DNA from: Butyrivibrio sp. UBA3740
GTDB lineage: Bacteria > Bacillota > Clostridia > Lachnospirales > Lachnospiraceae
DNA: 18,572 bases
Assembly (NCBI GenBank): GCA_002372465.1
Contig: DFGW01000178.1
Span: forward strand, 1 to 18,572
Direction: 5' to 3'
Position numbers and translations under genes: made by a program. Below the pieces are notes generated by a model. That model was not told the origin of the DNA. It saw only the letters and a program-made list of their open reading frames with translations, and searched no databases. Each line of letters opens with the position of its first letter. The stretch's first letter is position 1. Shown one piece after another: positions 9,601 through 15,684 of the stretch.

Positions 9601-12600
9601 TCGGCACTTACCTTGCTCTCTTCGCCATCACGGTTAAGTGAAGCTACAAAAGTGTACTTTCCTGATGCTGAAGGCTCGAAGGTAAGAACCTTTTCAAGGT
9701 CTTCACCCTCCTTCGAACTCTTCTTCTCATCTACAACGTCATCCTTCTCATCCTTCATAACAACTGATACATTGTCAGCGCCGTTGTAGTTGATGTATGC
9801 CTGTACAGTAACGTTGATCTTGCCGCCTTCAACAGCAATATCACTTATAACAGGATCCGGAACACCTTCCCAGTCTGCTCTGGGCGGCTTTGCTCCGCCG
9901 CCTTCTGTGACAGCAACACGGAAGATATAGTTACCACCTACCGAACTTCCAAGATAGTATGTACCGGCAGCTCCAAGTTCAAGAGTTGAGATATATGGTG
10001 AATTTTTAGTCCAGGTTCCGGAAGTAGTTGCGACCTCTTCCCCGGCACCGTTAAGGATATTGATCTGACGGTTGTTATCTCCGCCTTCTACCCACCATAC
10101 CTTGACTGTTGCATTATCTGAAGATGTAGTAAACTTGATCGCATTCTGCTCCAGTGAACCAACTCCGCCAAAGTTAACTCTCTGGCCTGATGTATAGTCA
10201 TCCTCCCAGGTCTTGCTGCTTGAATCTACTTTTGACTTTGAACTGAAGATCAGGGTGAAGTAGTTATCTGTTCCTGCCACCACTGTAGCTCCGTCAGCCT
10301 TGTCACCTGCTGCAAAAGCATCAAGTGAGCTTGACTCAAACTCGTAAACAACAGGCAGATTAAGGGTTACTTCCACCTTGAAGATATAGTTATTGTTTTC
10401 AACGCCTCCAATATAGTAAGATCCGGCTTCCGGAATATCAAAGCTTGTAATATAGGGATCATTCTTTGTCCATGTTCCCTCAGTTACAGCAACCTGGTCT
10501 CCACTTGACTTAAAAAGTCCCATCTGGCGATTGTTATCTCCGCCTTCAGCCCACCAGATCTTAACGCTTCCGGGATAATCAGTCGTAAATTTAATAGCAT
10601 TCTTATCGGCTGATGCAGCTCCGCCAAAGTTAATCCTCTGACCGGAAGTATATCCATCCTCCCAGGTCTTAGTACTGGCATCAACCTTTGACTTAGTGCT
10701 GTAAACAACAGTAAAGAAGTTATCTGTTCCCGCTGCCTGTGTCTCACCGTCAGCCTTCGCAGCTGCAGCAAAAGCATCAAGTGCGCTTGCCTCCAATGTG
10801 AATACAGAATTGTCACTGCTATTTTCGTTCTCGCCTGCAACAGGAGCATCCACAGTTGTTCCGTCAGGGAATGCAACTGTCAGGTCATCGCCGTTTGCTG
10901 TAAAAGGATCCCAGCTTCCAAGGAATGTAGAAACTGCAATGGTCTTTCCGTCTGTAGTCTCTGCCTTGTCGCTTACAGGCGACCATGCAACTCTGGCAGA
11001 AGAATTGTCTACACCTGAAACCTCGAAAGTGCCATACTCTACATTTCTCTCAGTAGTTCCGCTGAGGGTTGAAAGCCATCCCTCAGGATTGATCAGTGAT
11101 GCGGAAGAAGCGCTGTACTGATCACAGGTCTTTTCAATTACTGTGTCATAGAATACAACCTCTGATGTGGTTGGCTGCCAGGGTCTTCCAAGATAACCGG
11201 CCTTTGAGCCATAAGCAGATGCTGTGTTCTCCCCGGGCACTGTTGACTTAACAGTGCAGTTATACATGAGATATCCTCTTGAAGAAGCATTCTTTTGCTG
11301 AGCTGCTGTGATGTATCCCACGTCGTTGTTATCTTCTGATGTATTGAATATAAGATTACACTTTGCAAATACAGCGGTCATTCCGCCAAAGATGTAATCT
11401 GTTCCACCATAAATATCGCAGTCATAGTATGCCTGTGTGGATCCTTCATCTCCGTACAGTGTGTCCTGTCTTCCGATGAAAGCACAGTGATTGAAATATG
11501 TCTCCTTGGCAGCTGCTCTGATAGCCATTGCAGCAGCTCTCTCAACGTAGTTCTTACTCTGTACCGCAGTGCTACCGACAGGAAGCTCGGCCCTTGTAGT
11601 AACGCCCTTATCTTCCTTGGCGCTGCTGAGCTTCACGATAGTATCAGCTGCAGCAAGCTCAGACTGGTACTGGTTAAAAGAATTCTCGAAGATAATATCA
11701 TATGCTTCAAAGCCTTCAGCATTAACTACAACTGTAGCATTCCAGTAGCTTCCTGCTGTTGTGCCTGAGCCCGGATTCTCAAAAAGAGGATATCCGTTGT
11801 GCTTGTTGACCTCTAAAAGCTTTGCATCGTACTTGCAGTCCTTACCCATGCTGTAGTAAGCATAGCCATGGCCATAGTATCCTGTGATACGAACTGAGTC
11901 TGAAGCAATTGAAACACCTTGATTGGTAGGAACAATGCTTCCGCCAGCTGAAGTATTCTTAAATGTTACGTTTGGTGTATCAATAACCAGCATCTCCTGG
12001 TAGTCGCCGGGATCGATCTCTACAGTAACTCTCTGGTCATCAGTTCTTTCCATGTTGCGGATAGCTTCGAGAGCCTCTGATATGGTCTCAAACTCTTTTC
12101 CCTGACCAACGGTAACTGTTTCTCTATATGCAGTCTTCTCAGGTGCTGCAGTAGATACAAAGGGGATCTTAAGAGTGTAGTCTACTGCACTGTCACTCTC
12201 AGCGATAATAGCATCGTAGGAGTGATCCTCATCAAACTTATATCCTTCAGGAACATTTGTAACTTCAAGTCTGTACTGACCGTCCCTGAGAACAACCTCT
12301 TCATCAATGAACTGCCTTCCTGTGAAAGTGTAGGAGTACTTTGTATCCTTTACCTCATCTTCCATATCAAGAAGGATGAACTTAAACTGCGCATCTGCAA
12401 GGTCCTCAATTGCAAGCCCTTCGCAGTCAATATCTGCGATTATAGGGAATACAACTCTGCGGACAAAAGAAATAACGGCGTTATTGACATCACCTGTTGC
12501 CTTAAAGGCCTTTGTGAGCAGCTCATAATCATCAACGCCCTCAGCTGTAAGCTGATAGTTGACACCTGCCTGGACAGAAACCTCAAAAGATCCGTCCTCT

Positions 12601-14015
12601 TCCATAACAAATTGTGGAACATAAACTGAGTTCTCATCCTCCGGTGTGAAAACCAGATTGAGGCTTTGGGCAAATCCTTCCGGAACCCCTGCGCCACTTA
12701 CAAATTCCACGTTACCTCTTACCAGAGCAAGATCAACACTTGCGACCTCAATATCCATTGTGCTGCTTCCTGAGATATTAACTTCCTTGTCAGAAGTGAT
12801 AACGTACTCGTCAGCCCCATCAAGGCTAAGGTCATAGTCAAAGCCTTCCGCGAGATTTACGGAATATGTTCCGTCAGAAACAGTTGCGCGAACCTCATTG
12901 CCATTTTGTCTGTTTGTGAACACCAGGTCAAAAGAGCCTGTTCCTGTATATCCGGCTACTGCTCCGCTAAGCTCTGAATATGTAGCATGCTTACGAAGCG
13001 CTCTTGCAAGAACAAGCTTTTCTGTTGCTGAGTAGAACTTGTACTTGGCAGTCTCAGAAGGATAGTAAACAAACTTGCTTACTGTACTTCCGCCCAGAGA
13101 ATGGGTGAAGAATGCGCTGTCTGTAGAATCAGACATATTCTCAAAGTGCACTTCACTGTCTGCTCCGTTGCTGGCAACATATGCTGTGATGATGTCATCT
13201 GCCTGACATTCTACTGCCACATATACATCAGCTGTCTTGCTCTTGTTTGAATAGATGTATCCGCTGTAAACATTTCCGTCGCTATCCTTAAGGGATTTCT
13301 CATCATATCTTGTGATGGATGTATTGGTACTTCTAAGTCTGTGAGTGGTAGAGTAACCACCATCATTAAATACAAAATCTCCGTCATCAACAGAAAAAGA
13401 TGCTAAATTAGGGCCCTTAGTGCCGGGCTCAGCACTGTAGAACCCATTGATAGTATCAACATCAAGTCTGTTGTTATACTCATCTCCGAGGTCTTCTGCA
13501 CCGAAATCCCAGACATCAGTCTTACTGTAGTCAAAATTTCTCACAGAGGAAGAATTGTCTTCGGACTTTAAAAGAGATCCATCCTTAACCTCTGCCTCTT
13601 CTGACTCCTTATTCTCGGATCCTTTAGTCTCATCACTCTCTTCTTCCGTCTCAGCGCTGAGCTTTGATGGATCCAGCTCCTCGTCAGACACCTCGTCCCC
13701 TGAAGCACCTGTCCCGTTGTCGGTGCCTTCCTCAAAAGACCCGCTTGATTCTGTGTCGCTTCCTTCGCCGACAGCAGAGTCACTCTTTTCATCTTCTGCA
13801 AAATCCTGCGCATTGCTCTCCGCATTCTCGGACTTTTCAGTCTCTTCAGCTGTCTGTCCAGGTAAGCTATTGCCATCACCTGACTCATCAGGTGTCTCGG
13901 CAAAAGCCACTGCCCCCGGCATCATTCCTGACATATTGGATATGCCAAGCGCCACAGACATAATGGCTGCGAAAACCCTTGCGCCAATTTTGCTCCTTCT
14001 TGTTCTTTTTACCAT
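3636..14015 (-). CDS. giant secreted bifunctional pectinase: CE8 pectin methylesterase plus PL9 pectate lyase
   Basis: This 3459-residue protein starts at the ATG at 14015, chosen because GGGAGGAG lies 4 bases upstream; the in-frame ATG at 14039 has no such site. Domain order by residue: signal peptide 1-39 (basic KRTRRSK, hydrophobic core, AFA|E cleavage); acidic Ser/Glu linker 40-157; beta module beginning WDFGAE 166-337; three Cna-B-like beta repeats about 350-620; CE8 pectin methylesterase 632-1038 with GDYQE, QDTLYG (D851), TDYIFG (D873) and LGRPW (R944); two tandem unassigned modules 1070-1372; Fn3-like domains about 1380-1602; concanavalin-like region about 1605-1960; PL9 pectate lyase 2101-2517 with calcium ligands D2277, D2301, D2302, D2305 and catalytic K2360 in GNGFKLGG; then Ig-like and repeat modules to the end. 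The PL9 aspartate spacing matches Dickeya Pel9A. CE8 should demethylate pectin and PL9 cleave the resulting polygalacturonate by beta-elimination, outside the cell. There is no LPXTG, SLH, dockerin or C-terminal transmembrane segment. The gene appears monocistronic, with a promoter and cre box upstream. Confidence 0.93.
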   Translation of the reverse strand: MVKRTRRSKIGARVFAAIMSVALGISNMSGMMPGAVAFAETPDESGDGNSLPGQTAEETEKSENAESNAQDFAEDEKSDSAVGEGSDTESSGSFEEGTDNGTGASGDEVSDEELDPSKLSAETEEESDETKGSENKESEEAEVKDGSLLKSEDNSSSVRNFDYSKTDVWDFGAEDLGDEYNNRLDVDTINGFYSAEPGTKGPNLASFSVDDGDFVFNDGGYSTTHRLRSTNTSITRYDEKSLKDSDGNVYSGYIYSNKSKTADVYVAVECQADDIITAYVASNGADSEVHFENMSDSTDSAFFTHSLGGSTVSKFVYYPSETAKYKFYSATEKLVLARALRKHATYSELSGAVAGYTGTGSFDLVFTNRQNGNEVRATVSDGTYSVNLAEGFDYDLSLDGADEYVITSDKEVNISGSSTMDIEVASVDLALVRGNVEFVSGAGVPEGFAQSLNLVFTPEDENSVYVPQFVMEEDGSFEVSVQAGVNYQLTAEGVDDYELLTKAFKATGDVNNAVISFVRRVVFPIIADIDCEGLAIEDLADAQFKFILLDMEDEVKDTKYSYTFTGRQFIDEEVVLRDGQYRLEVTNVPEGYKFDEDHSYDAIIAESDSAVDYTLKIPFVSTAAPEKTAYRETVTVGQGKEFETISEALEAIRNMERTDDQRVTVEIDPGDYQEMLVIDTPNVTFKNTSAGGSIVPTNQGVSIASDSVRITGYYGHGYAYYSMGKDCKYDAKLLEVNKHNGYPLFENPGSGTTAGSYWNATVVVNAEGFEAYDIIFENSFNQYQSELAAADTIVKLSSAKEDKGVTTRAELPVGSTAVQSKNYVERAAAMAIRAAAKETYFNHCAFIGRQDTLYGDEGSTQAYYDCDIYGGTDYIFGGMTAVFAKCNLIFNTSEDNNDVGYITAAQQKNASSRGYLMYNCTVKSTVPGENTASAYGSKAGYLGRPWQPTTSEVVFYDTVIEKTCDQYSASSASLINPEGWLSTLSGTTERNVEYGTFEVSGVDNSSARVAWSPVSDKAETTDGKTIAVSTFLGSWDPFTANGDDLTVAFPDGTTVDAPVAGENENSSDNSVFTLEASALDAFAAAAKADGETQAAGTDNFFTVVYSTKSKVDASTKTWEDGYTSGQRINFGGAASADKNAIKFTTDYPGSVKIWWAEGGDNNRQMGLFKSSGDQVAVTEGTWTKNDPYITSFDIPEAGSYYIGGVENNNYIFKVEVTLNLPVVYEFESSSLDAFAAGDKADGATVVAGTDNYFTLIFSSKSKVDSSSKTWEDDYTSGQRVNFGGVGSLEQNAIKFTTSSDNATVKVWWVEGGDNNRQINILNGAGEEVATTSGTWTKNSPYISTLELGAAGTYYLGSSVGGNYIFRVAVTEGGGAKPPRADWEGVPDPVISDIAVEGGKINVTVQAYINYNGADNVSVVMKDEKDDVVDEKKSSKEGEDLEKVLTFEPSASGKYTFVASLNRDGEESKVSAESEAVSFVLPLAKPSITAITNKGLDSNGKGKLEISWTKVEEAKKYDVEIVQISEEETAGDTQTTGETETTVGRDATVTAEVKETVLAKATGLTEREVVLGGLPVGENVTVKVYAVRDSEKSEPATKEAEVTGNNDRTWKFASYGSNGSANDSATANEDGSVDINTPSSTKIVPGSTDGLGYYYTKMDPTENFTLTAKIRVNAWPFDNGQEGFGLMVADAVGEHGHNAAFWNNSYQAAATQIQYNWDPTVKDANGNYVGGVTNVTADSATVFQEKMRLGLGWIAKSGVTLDQKLKTESGQITTPDGFSTVSGTFETSVASAIQAQLPGITSESSAAEVQEAFKNSAVETIGGSVAAFGQYNIIDSSKAAKTVGETVRRIGNVEFTDVSEVRYQIQRNNTGYILRYLSNDAIGNEDELDIEYVMDEAGNRISYMGTYNGRSVVAVDGKVYEVLSQKVIYDQNRNSLTMIDKKYIYLGMFSARKTAVTVEEYSLETVDPEDDYPAEARAYEAVDLNTQIISAQTSNTADYDLIFTANADGTLTVTQESQSLSNTTQSVVNESKIIAREMEVTAGKWATIGSTLKAGDNTFKLVFTPAAGYTPGEYQYLVINKDDPEAKSVSLDYSVSYKALSGDTIYVAPGGNGDGSKENPASIYAAVSYAAPGQKIYLKPAVYNLGRENGGSNKNIRIDRGINGTKNNMILMETDPDEGGRATLDFSGATGTGSAFVLSGNYWHLKNFDITGSKNGEKGLLVAGKHNIVEMVNAYENGNTGIEIARDGNVGRDLWPSDNLILNCTSYLNYDAGFEDADGFAAKITAGDNNRFVGCVSAYNADDGWDLFAKVQTGSIGVVTIEGCVAYKNGYLLGRKDGQDYEVFIGADAVEFEAGNGNGFKLGGDGLSGYHVLKNSYAFGNKANGIDSNSCPDVQVFNSVSYANGTNLVLNNYAKAINSDYTVQGLISVGGSKTDKDSISMLGAQIASKIYNSSNFFWNGSESVNAGNSGMKVTSDIFRSLDPADMGVNKAEGNFANRDGQGNILFGDFLQLKTSEEVTDASLKAALEFIENNGIGVNEQSSAITQTPELVVLAKDVKTLSDVESKELYGATLPEGYTWVNGNTAAATYAGTSARFGIVNKETGDTSEAIVSFVTITGVELEAVEVAEGGLFDGEEFKLEAVPVYSPDVALDPESDMFSYSFADKKKLGLEESVSSNTITLRRKDTSKVGIANYVATLTYMGGGRKQTLTSNGYSFTTRKEAVSFEFEVEGAEFEADGKVLVGQVGDKFKLNGLKVLGVGEKDGVSVAVGDSRILKYTKGEFVAVGTGTTFITLTAVADKSVQKVLVVKVKGKEFALSVSSLTVDKAKNDGTSFTVSKLGDSELENVTISKILKGTKERAELKDIFEIRKVIGNVYTISVKPDTDENGVETLVAPKIANGSYTLVLTSGENEFDPVTLVITETRPAVSLKQTKRVNLFYKAGSTNNTGLLKATSSLAAVTLSQASEGDYNLSYDGSQYQIIMTDAAQKKIDSRGRLNNTLKLTASFDGYKKAYNRTVNFTVGTQTVAPRYKLELAGKVLYTELGIKDTELKVLDRNTGEYLSDAQIKLATSSNSYIRANKYFTLDEDGGVYRLSTTRTGTAKISVVDPDFSKNPATKFTTDREVILDATLVINNRKPAVSIANVRINGQAGIAATSRCEAKVVVSNTTDYILRNLELTGNNKSSRNIIPFIDYSYERNALDQPVIAISFKDSEDKTLEQAISEGIIKAGSYSLKANFDINKIQGRSANFVLTVMTGARARGIVSGKINPVDRSNSYATVKPQITNLGGTVTGMYFKAAEDLFDVEWDSTKGVAKVYATEEGIYRANANYTVTPVFAVSTANGVVELEAAPVNISVKQTRLTLSRIPEVEVKISDMDQEGMVVVKATSPKAAEIASVAQLSQNGRFNVRYDARSGNLYISIADIKNVTANKRYNLSLGIVPEGNGVGASQQTFNVKVRVIR
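3639..5582 (-). repeat. C-terminal array of about six diverged beta modules in the pectinase
   Basis: Residues about 2812-3459 divide into roughly six units of 100-120 residues. Several start with a K/TRPAVSL- or KPAVSI-like strand, carry an FNVRYD/YNLSYD-like strand in the middle, and end in an NFTV, NFVLTV or FNVKV strand. Similarity between units is low but recurrent, suggesting an old tandem Ig-like array. No family is recognised. Since no other anchor is present, cell-wall or glycan retention is a plausible role, but this is inference. Confidence 0.5.
6465..7715 (-). other. PL9 pectate lyase domain within the giant gene
   Basis: The domain begins at TIYVAPGGNGDGS, a typical start of extracellular right-handed beta-helix lyases, and ends near GDFLQLKT. 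EDADGFAAK, NADDGWDLF and GNGFKLGG are the PL9 signatures. The spacing from the first aspartate to the DD pair (24) and to the next D (28) equals that of Pel9A residues 209, 233/234 and 237. About 19 extra residues precede the catalytic lysine compared with Pel9A. Confidence 0.9.
9900..10808 (-). repeat. two tandem ~150-residue modules of unknown family
   Basis: Copy 1 (10353-10808) and copy 2 (9900-10352) are direct repeats offset by about 456 bases. Shared stretches include SLDAFAA/ALDAFAA, KADG, AGTDN(F/Y)FT, SKSKVD, KTWED, YTSGQR, NFGG, NAIKFTT, EGGDNNRQ, GTWTKN and NYIF. The repeat is still visible at DNA level, for example in the shared TCATCCTCCCAGGTCTT-like stretches. The fold looks beta-rich with a conserved WW and aromatic residues, as in carbohydrate-binding modules, and its place next to CE8 supports substrate binding. 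No named CBM family is recognised. Confidence 0.8.
10902..12122 (-). other. CE8 pectin methylesterase domain within the giant gene
   Basis: The domain begins at YRETVTVGQGKEFETISEAL, the usual start of pectinesterases, and runs to LGSWDPF. The PME signatures GxYxE (GDYQE), QDTLYG, TDYIFG and YLGRPW are all present in order, giving the two catalytic aspartates (851, 873) and the arginine (944). The upstream glutamine of the common QAVAL motif is absent: the sequence there reads AAMAI. Confidence 0.92.
13545..13898 (-). other. acidic low-complexity linker after the signal peptide
   Basis: Residues 40-157 of the pectinase are almost entirely E, S, D, G, T, N and K with hardly any hydrophobic residues. 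This predicts a long disordered spacer between the signal peptide and the first folded module. Such linkers are common at the N-terminus of large secreted Firmicutes proteins and may span the cell wall. The mirror reading frame on the plus strand is an artefact of this Ser/Glu composition. Confidence 0.85.
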
Positions 14016-14019
14016 GTTG

Positions 14020-14027
14020 CTCCTCCC
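14020..14027 (-). promoter_or_regulatory. ribosome binding site that sets the pectinase start
   Basis: GGGAGGAG on the minus strand lies 4 bases before the ATG at 14015 (GGGAGGAGCAACATG). It is a near-perfect complement to the 16S 3' end. It favours this ATG over the upstream in-frame ATG at 14039, and the resulting N-terminus (MVKRTRRSK) is a classic signal peptide n-region. Confidence 0.85.
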
Positions 14028-14059
14028 AATTCGTAACACAGTTTATAGATTTTTAATAA

Positions 14060-14073
14060 TGTAATCGCTTACA
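14060..14073. promoter_or_regulatory. cre box (CcpA or other LacI-family operator)
   Basis: TGTAATCGCTTACA matches the degenerate cre consensus TGWAANCGNTNWCA at every position and is palindromic apart from one symmetric pair. It lies about 14 to 27 bases downstream of the predicted transcription start of the pectinase gene and about 45 bases before the ATG, a position where CcpA represses. The site could equally bind a dedicated LacI-family pectin regulator. Confidence 0.65.
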
Positions 14074-14093
14074 TCATTTTGAAACGTGCCTTT

Positions 14094-14123
14094 ATATTAG
14101 CATATGAACTTTGACTAAAACAA
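14094..14123 (-). promoter_or_regulatory. candidate promoter of the pectinase gene
   Basis: On the minus strand TTGTTT (14118-14123) and TAATAT (14094-14099) are separated by 18 bases. The -35 matches four of six consensus positions and the -10 four of six. The predicted start is near 14087, giving a leader of about 72 bases that contains the cre box. The match is moderate, as expected for a regulated promoter. Confidence 0.45.
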
Positions 14124-14244
14124 GGGGAAAACAGCAGATTTTTTCAACATTTTAGCTAATTAATCGCCAAAGTTTTCGAGAAATATTTGGTGATTATGTA
14201 TAGTTCCCGCTAATGATAACGGTTTCATATACCGTCGAATTTAA

Positions 14245-14255
14245 ACCATTATGGT
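14245..14255. other. 11-base perfect palindrome, possible operator
   Basis: ACCATTATGGT is a perfect inverted repeat around a central T, in AT-rich DNA about 125 bases upstream of the candidate pectinase promoter. It could bind an activator, but a palindrome this short can arise by chance and no known consensus is recognised. Confidence 0.2.
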
Positions 14256-14345
14256 AATACAGTTTATTTTTTATTTATATTTTGAAACTCAATTTTATGA
14301 GCGGGTTTCCGGATTGTGCATTTAAAATCGCCGCAGAAAAAAGCA

Positions 14346-14387
14346 ACAAAAAAACAGCGATCACATTTATAAAATGTAATCGCTGTT
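14346..14387 (-). terminator. rho-independent terminator of tRNA-Arg
   Basis: A 16-base-pair stem (14353-14368 with 14372-14387) closes on a 3-base loop; its only imperfection is one G-U pair in the minus-strand RNA. The stem is followed by seven or more T residues on the minus strand. It begins 9 bases after the tRNA-Arg 3' end. No other terminator lies between the response regulator gene and this point, so it probably also ends that transcript. Confidence 0.9.
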
Positions 14388-14396
14388 CATATTCAG

Positions 14397-14470
14397 TGTG
14401 CGTGACAGGATTCGAACCCACGACCTTCTGGTCCGTAGCCAGACGCTCTATCCAGCTGAGCTACACGCAC
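14397..14470 (-). tRNA. tRNA-Arg (anticodon ACG)
   Basis: The 74-base cloverleaf on the minus strand has acceptor GTGCGTG/CACGCAC, D stem GCTC/GAGC, anticodon stem TCTGG/CCAGA with loop CTACGGA (anticodon ACG, read as ICG after A34 deamination), and T loop TTCGAAT. The T stem has several G-U pairs. The discriminator base is A and CCA is not encoded. It is flanked by a consensus promoter and a strong terminator. Confidence 0.95.
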
Positions 14471-14495
14471 ATAGCCAATATCGGCAACAAATAAT

Positions 14496-14524
14496 ATTAT
14501 ATTCATGCCTCATAGCTTTGTCAA
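14496..14524 (-). promoter_or_regulatory. consensus sigma-A promoter of tRNA-Arg
   Basis: TTGACA (14519-14524) and TATAAT (14496-14501), both perfect, are separated by the ideal 17 bases on the minus strand. The predicted start is about 18 bases before the tRNA 5' end. The -35 element lies only 6 bases beyond the stop codon of the response regulator gene. Confidence 0.9.
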
Positions 14525-14530
14525 GAAAAA

Positions 14531-15652
14531 TTATGCATCTCGTTCAGCTTCCTCAAGGGCCTTGGTCTCAGTAACAAGTTTTTCCATATCAGGTCTTGCA
14601 AACTCAAAGCAGGCCATAAGCTTTTCGGAGAATACTCCACACTCTCCGTCCTTGATCATCTCATAGGCTTTATCCATGGGAAAAGCAGCCTTATAAACAC
14701 GGTCAGTAACAAGGGCATCGTAAACATCTGCAAGAGCAGTGAGCTGTGCACCAATGGAATTCTCCTCGCCCTTTAAGCCGTCAGGATAGCCTCTTCCGTC
14801 ATATCTTTCGTGATGATGTCTGCAGATATCCAGACACATCTCATAGTACTCTTTATCCTGTACATCCTTGAGCATCTCAATGATCTCACTTCCTCTGGTG
14901 GTGTGAGACTTCATGAGTTCAAATTCCTCACTGGTAAGTCTTCCGGGTTTTAAAAGGATTGAGTCAGGTACCGATATCTTCCCTATATCGTGCATGGCTG
15001 ATGCCTGTGTGATAACGTCAATAAGATGCGGATTAAGCCCCAGCTCAGGGAAATTATTCATGGCTGTAAGAGCCAGAATACGTACAAATCCTTTGATCCT
15101 CTTAAGATGATACCTTGATTCCATGCTTCGGAATTCTACAATGGTGGCTATGGTATCGATAACCTTCTCATTGCTGTTTCGAAGCTTTTCTTCCTGCTTT
15201 TTGAGATAGACAAACTGTTTTTTGAGGACTCTTGTCTGATCGTCTATCTGGTTCTCAAGATTGTTCTTGTGATCATAAAGCTCTATTGTTCTGGAGACAC
15301 GTCTGTCTACAATAACAGGATCGAAAGGCTTATGGATAACGTCGGCAGCACCTTTCTGGTAGCTGGTACGCTCCGCCTCCGTGGAAGTGTCCGCCGTGAT
15401 CATCAGAACCGGAATGGTCTCGTTGAGATTATCTTTTTTACCCATCTCCTCAAGGACCGCATAGCCGTCCATCTCAGGCATGACAATATCAAGAAGGATA
15501 GCTGCCAGCTGTGTACCTTCCTGCTCCATTATCTTAATAGCCTCGAGGCCGTCGCCGGCCTCAAGGATATTATATTTATCCTTAAAAATCTCTCCAAGGA
15601 TACCTCTGTTGATCTCGTTATCATCAACCACAAGAATCGAACGATTTGCCAT
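14531..15652 (-). CDS. response regulator with HD-GYP domain, probable cyclic-di-GMP phosphodiesterase
   Basis: This 373-residue cytosolic protein has a CheY-like receiver at 1-122 with the acidic pair D10/D11, phosphoacceptor D55 (LLDIVMPEMDG), T86 and K108. A helical, coiled-coil-prone linker (about 122-165) connects it to an HD-GYP domain (about 165-355). The metal ligands known from HD-GYP structures all appear present: E178, H182, H221/D222 with K225 (MHDIGK), H250, H280/H281 in HHHERYDG and D309, with the GYP triplet at 288-290. Domain order is as in RpfG. It should hydrolyse c-di-GMP, or a related cyclic dinucleotide, under phosphorylation control. No partner histidine kinase is in the window. 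The start has GGAGG 4 bases upstream. The gene follows the thiolase after 32 bases and is likely cotranscribed with it. Confidence 0.93.
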   Translation of the reverse strand: MANRSILVVDDNEINRGILGEIFKDKYNILEAGDGLEAIKIMEQEGTQLAAILLDIVMPEMDGYAVLEEMGKKDNLNETIPVLMITADTSTEAERTSYQKGAADVIHKPFDPVIVDRRVSRTIELYDHKNNLENQIDDQTRVLKKQFVYLKKQEEKLRNSNEKVIDTIATIVEFRSMESRYHLKRIKGFVRILALTAMNNFPELGLNPHLIDVITQASAMHDIGKISVPDSILLKPGRLTSEEFELMKSHTTRGSEIIEMLKDVQDKEYYEMCLDICRHHHERYDGRGYPDGLKGEENSIGAQLTALADVYDALVTDRVYKAAFPMDKAYEMIKDGECGVFSEKLMACFEFARPDMEKLVTETKALEEAERDA

Positions 15653-15684
15653 AAGGCCTCCATTCAGATATCTATTTTTATTCT

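Larger units (their letters stand above)
14016..14396. other. intergenic control region between the pectinase gene and tRNA-Arg
   Basis: This 381-base gap holds, in minus-strand order, the tRNA-Arg terminator (14346-14387), an AT-rich stretch with an 11-base palindrome (14245-14255), a candidate promoter (14094-14123), a cre box (14060-14073) and the pectinase ribosome binding site (14020-14027). I see no coding sequence. The plus-strand reading frame across 14282-14494 runs through the terminator and tRNA and is not credible. Confidence 0.8.

Noticed and set aside
9277..9789. Plus-strand frame of 170 residues inside the pectinase gene
   Set aside because: It is a Ser/Thr/Val-rich shadow of the Fn3-like region with no start signal.
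13555..14064. Plus-strand frame of 169 Ser/Pro-rich residues
   Set aside because: It is the mirror of the acidic Ser/Glu linker and signal peptide of the pectinase. Its low complexity follows from that composition and it has no ribosome binding site.
14219..14235. ACGGT ... ACCGT inverted repeat upstream of the pectinase gene
   Set aside because: It has only five base pairs around a seven-base loop with no T tract or known operator consensus, so chance is likely.
14282..14494. Plus-strand frame of 70 residues
   Set aside because: It runs through the tRNA-Arg terminator and the antisense of the tRNA itself (the segment GFEPTTFWS is a typical tRNA-antisense artefact).
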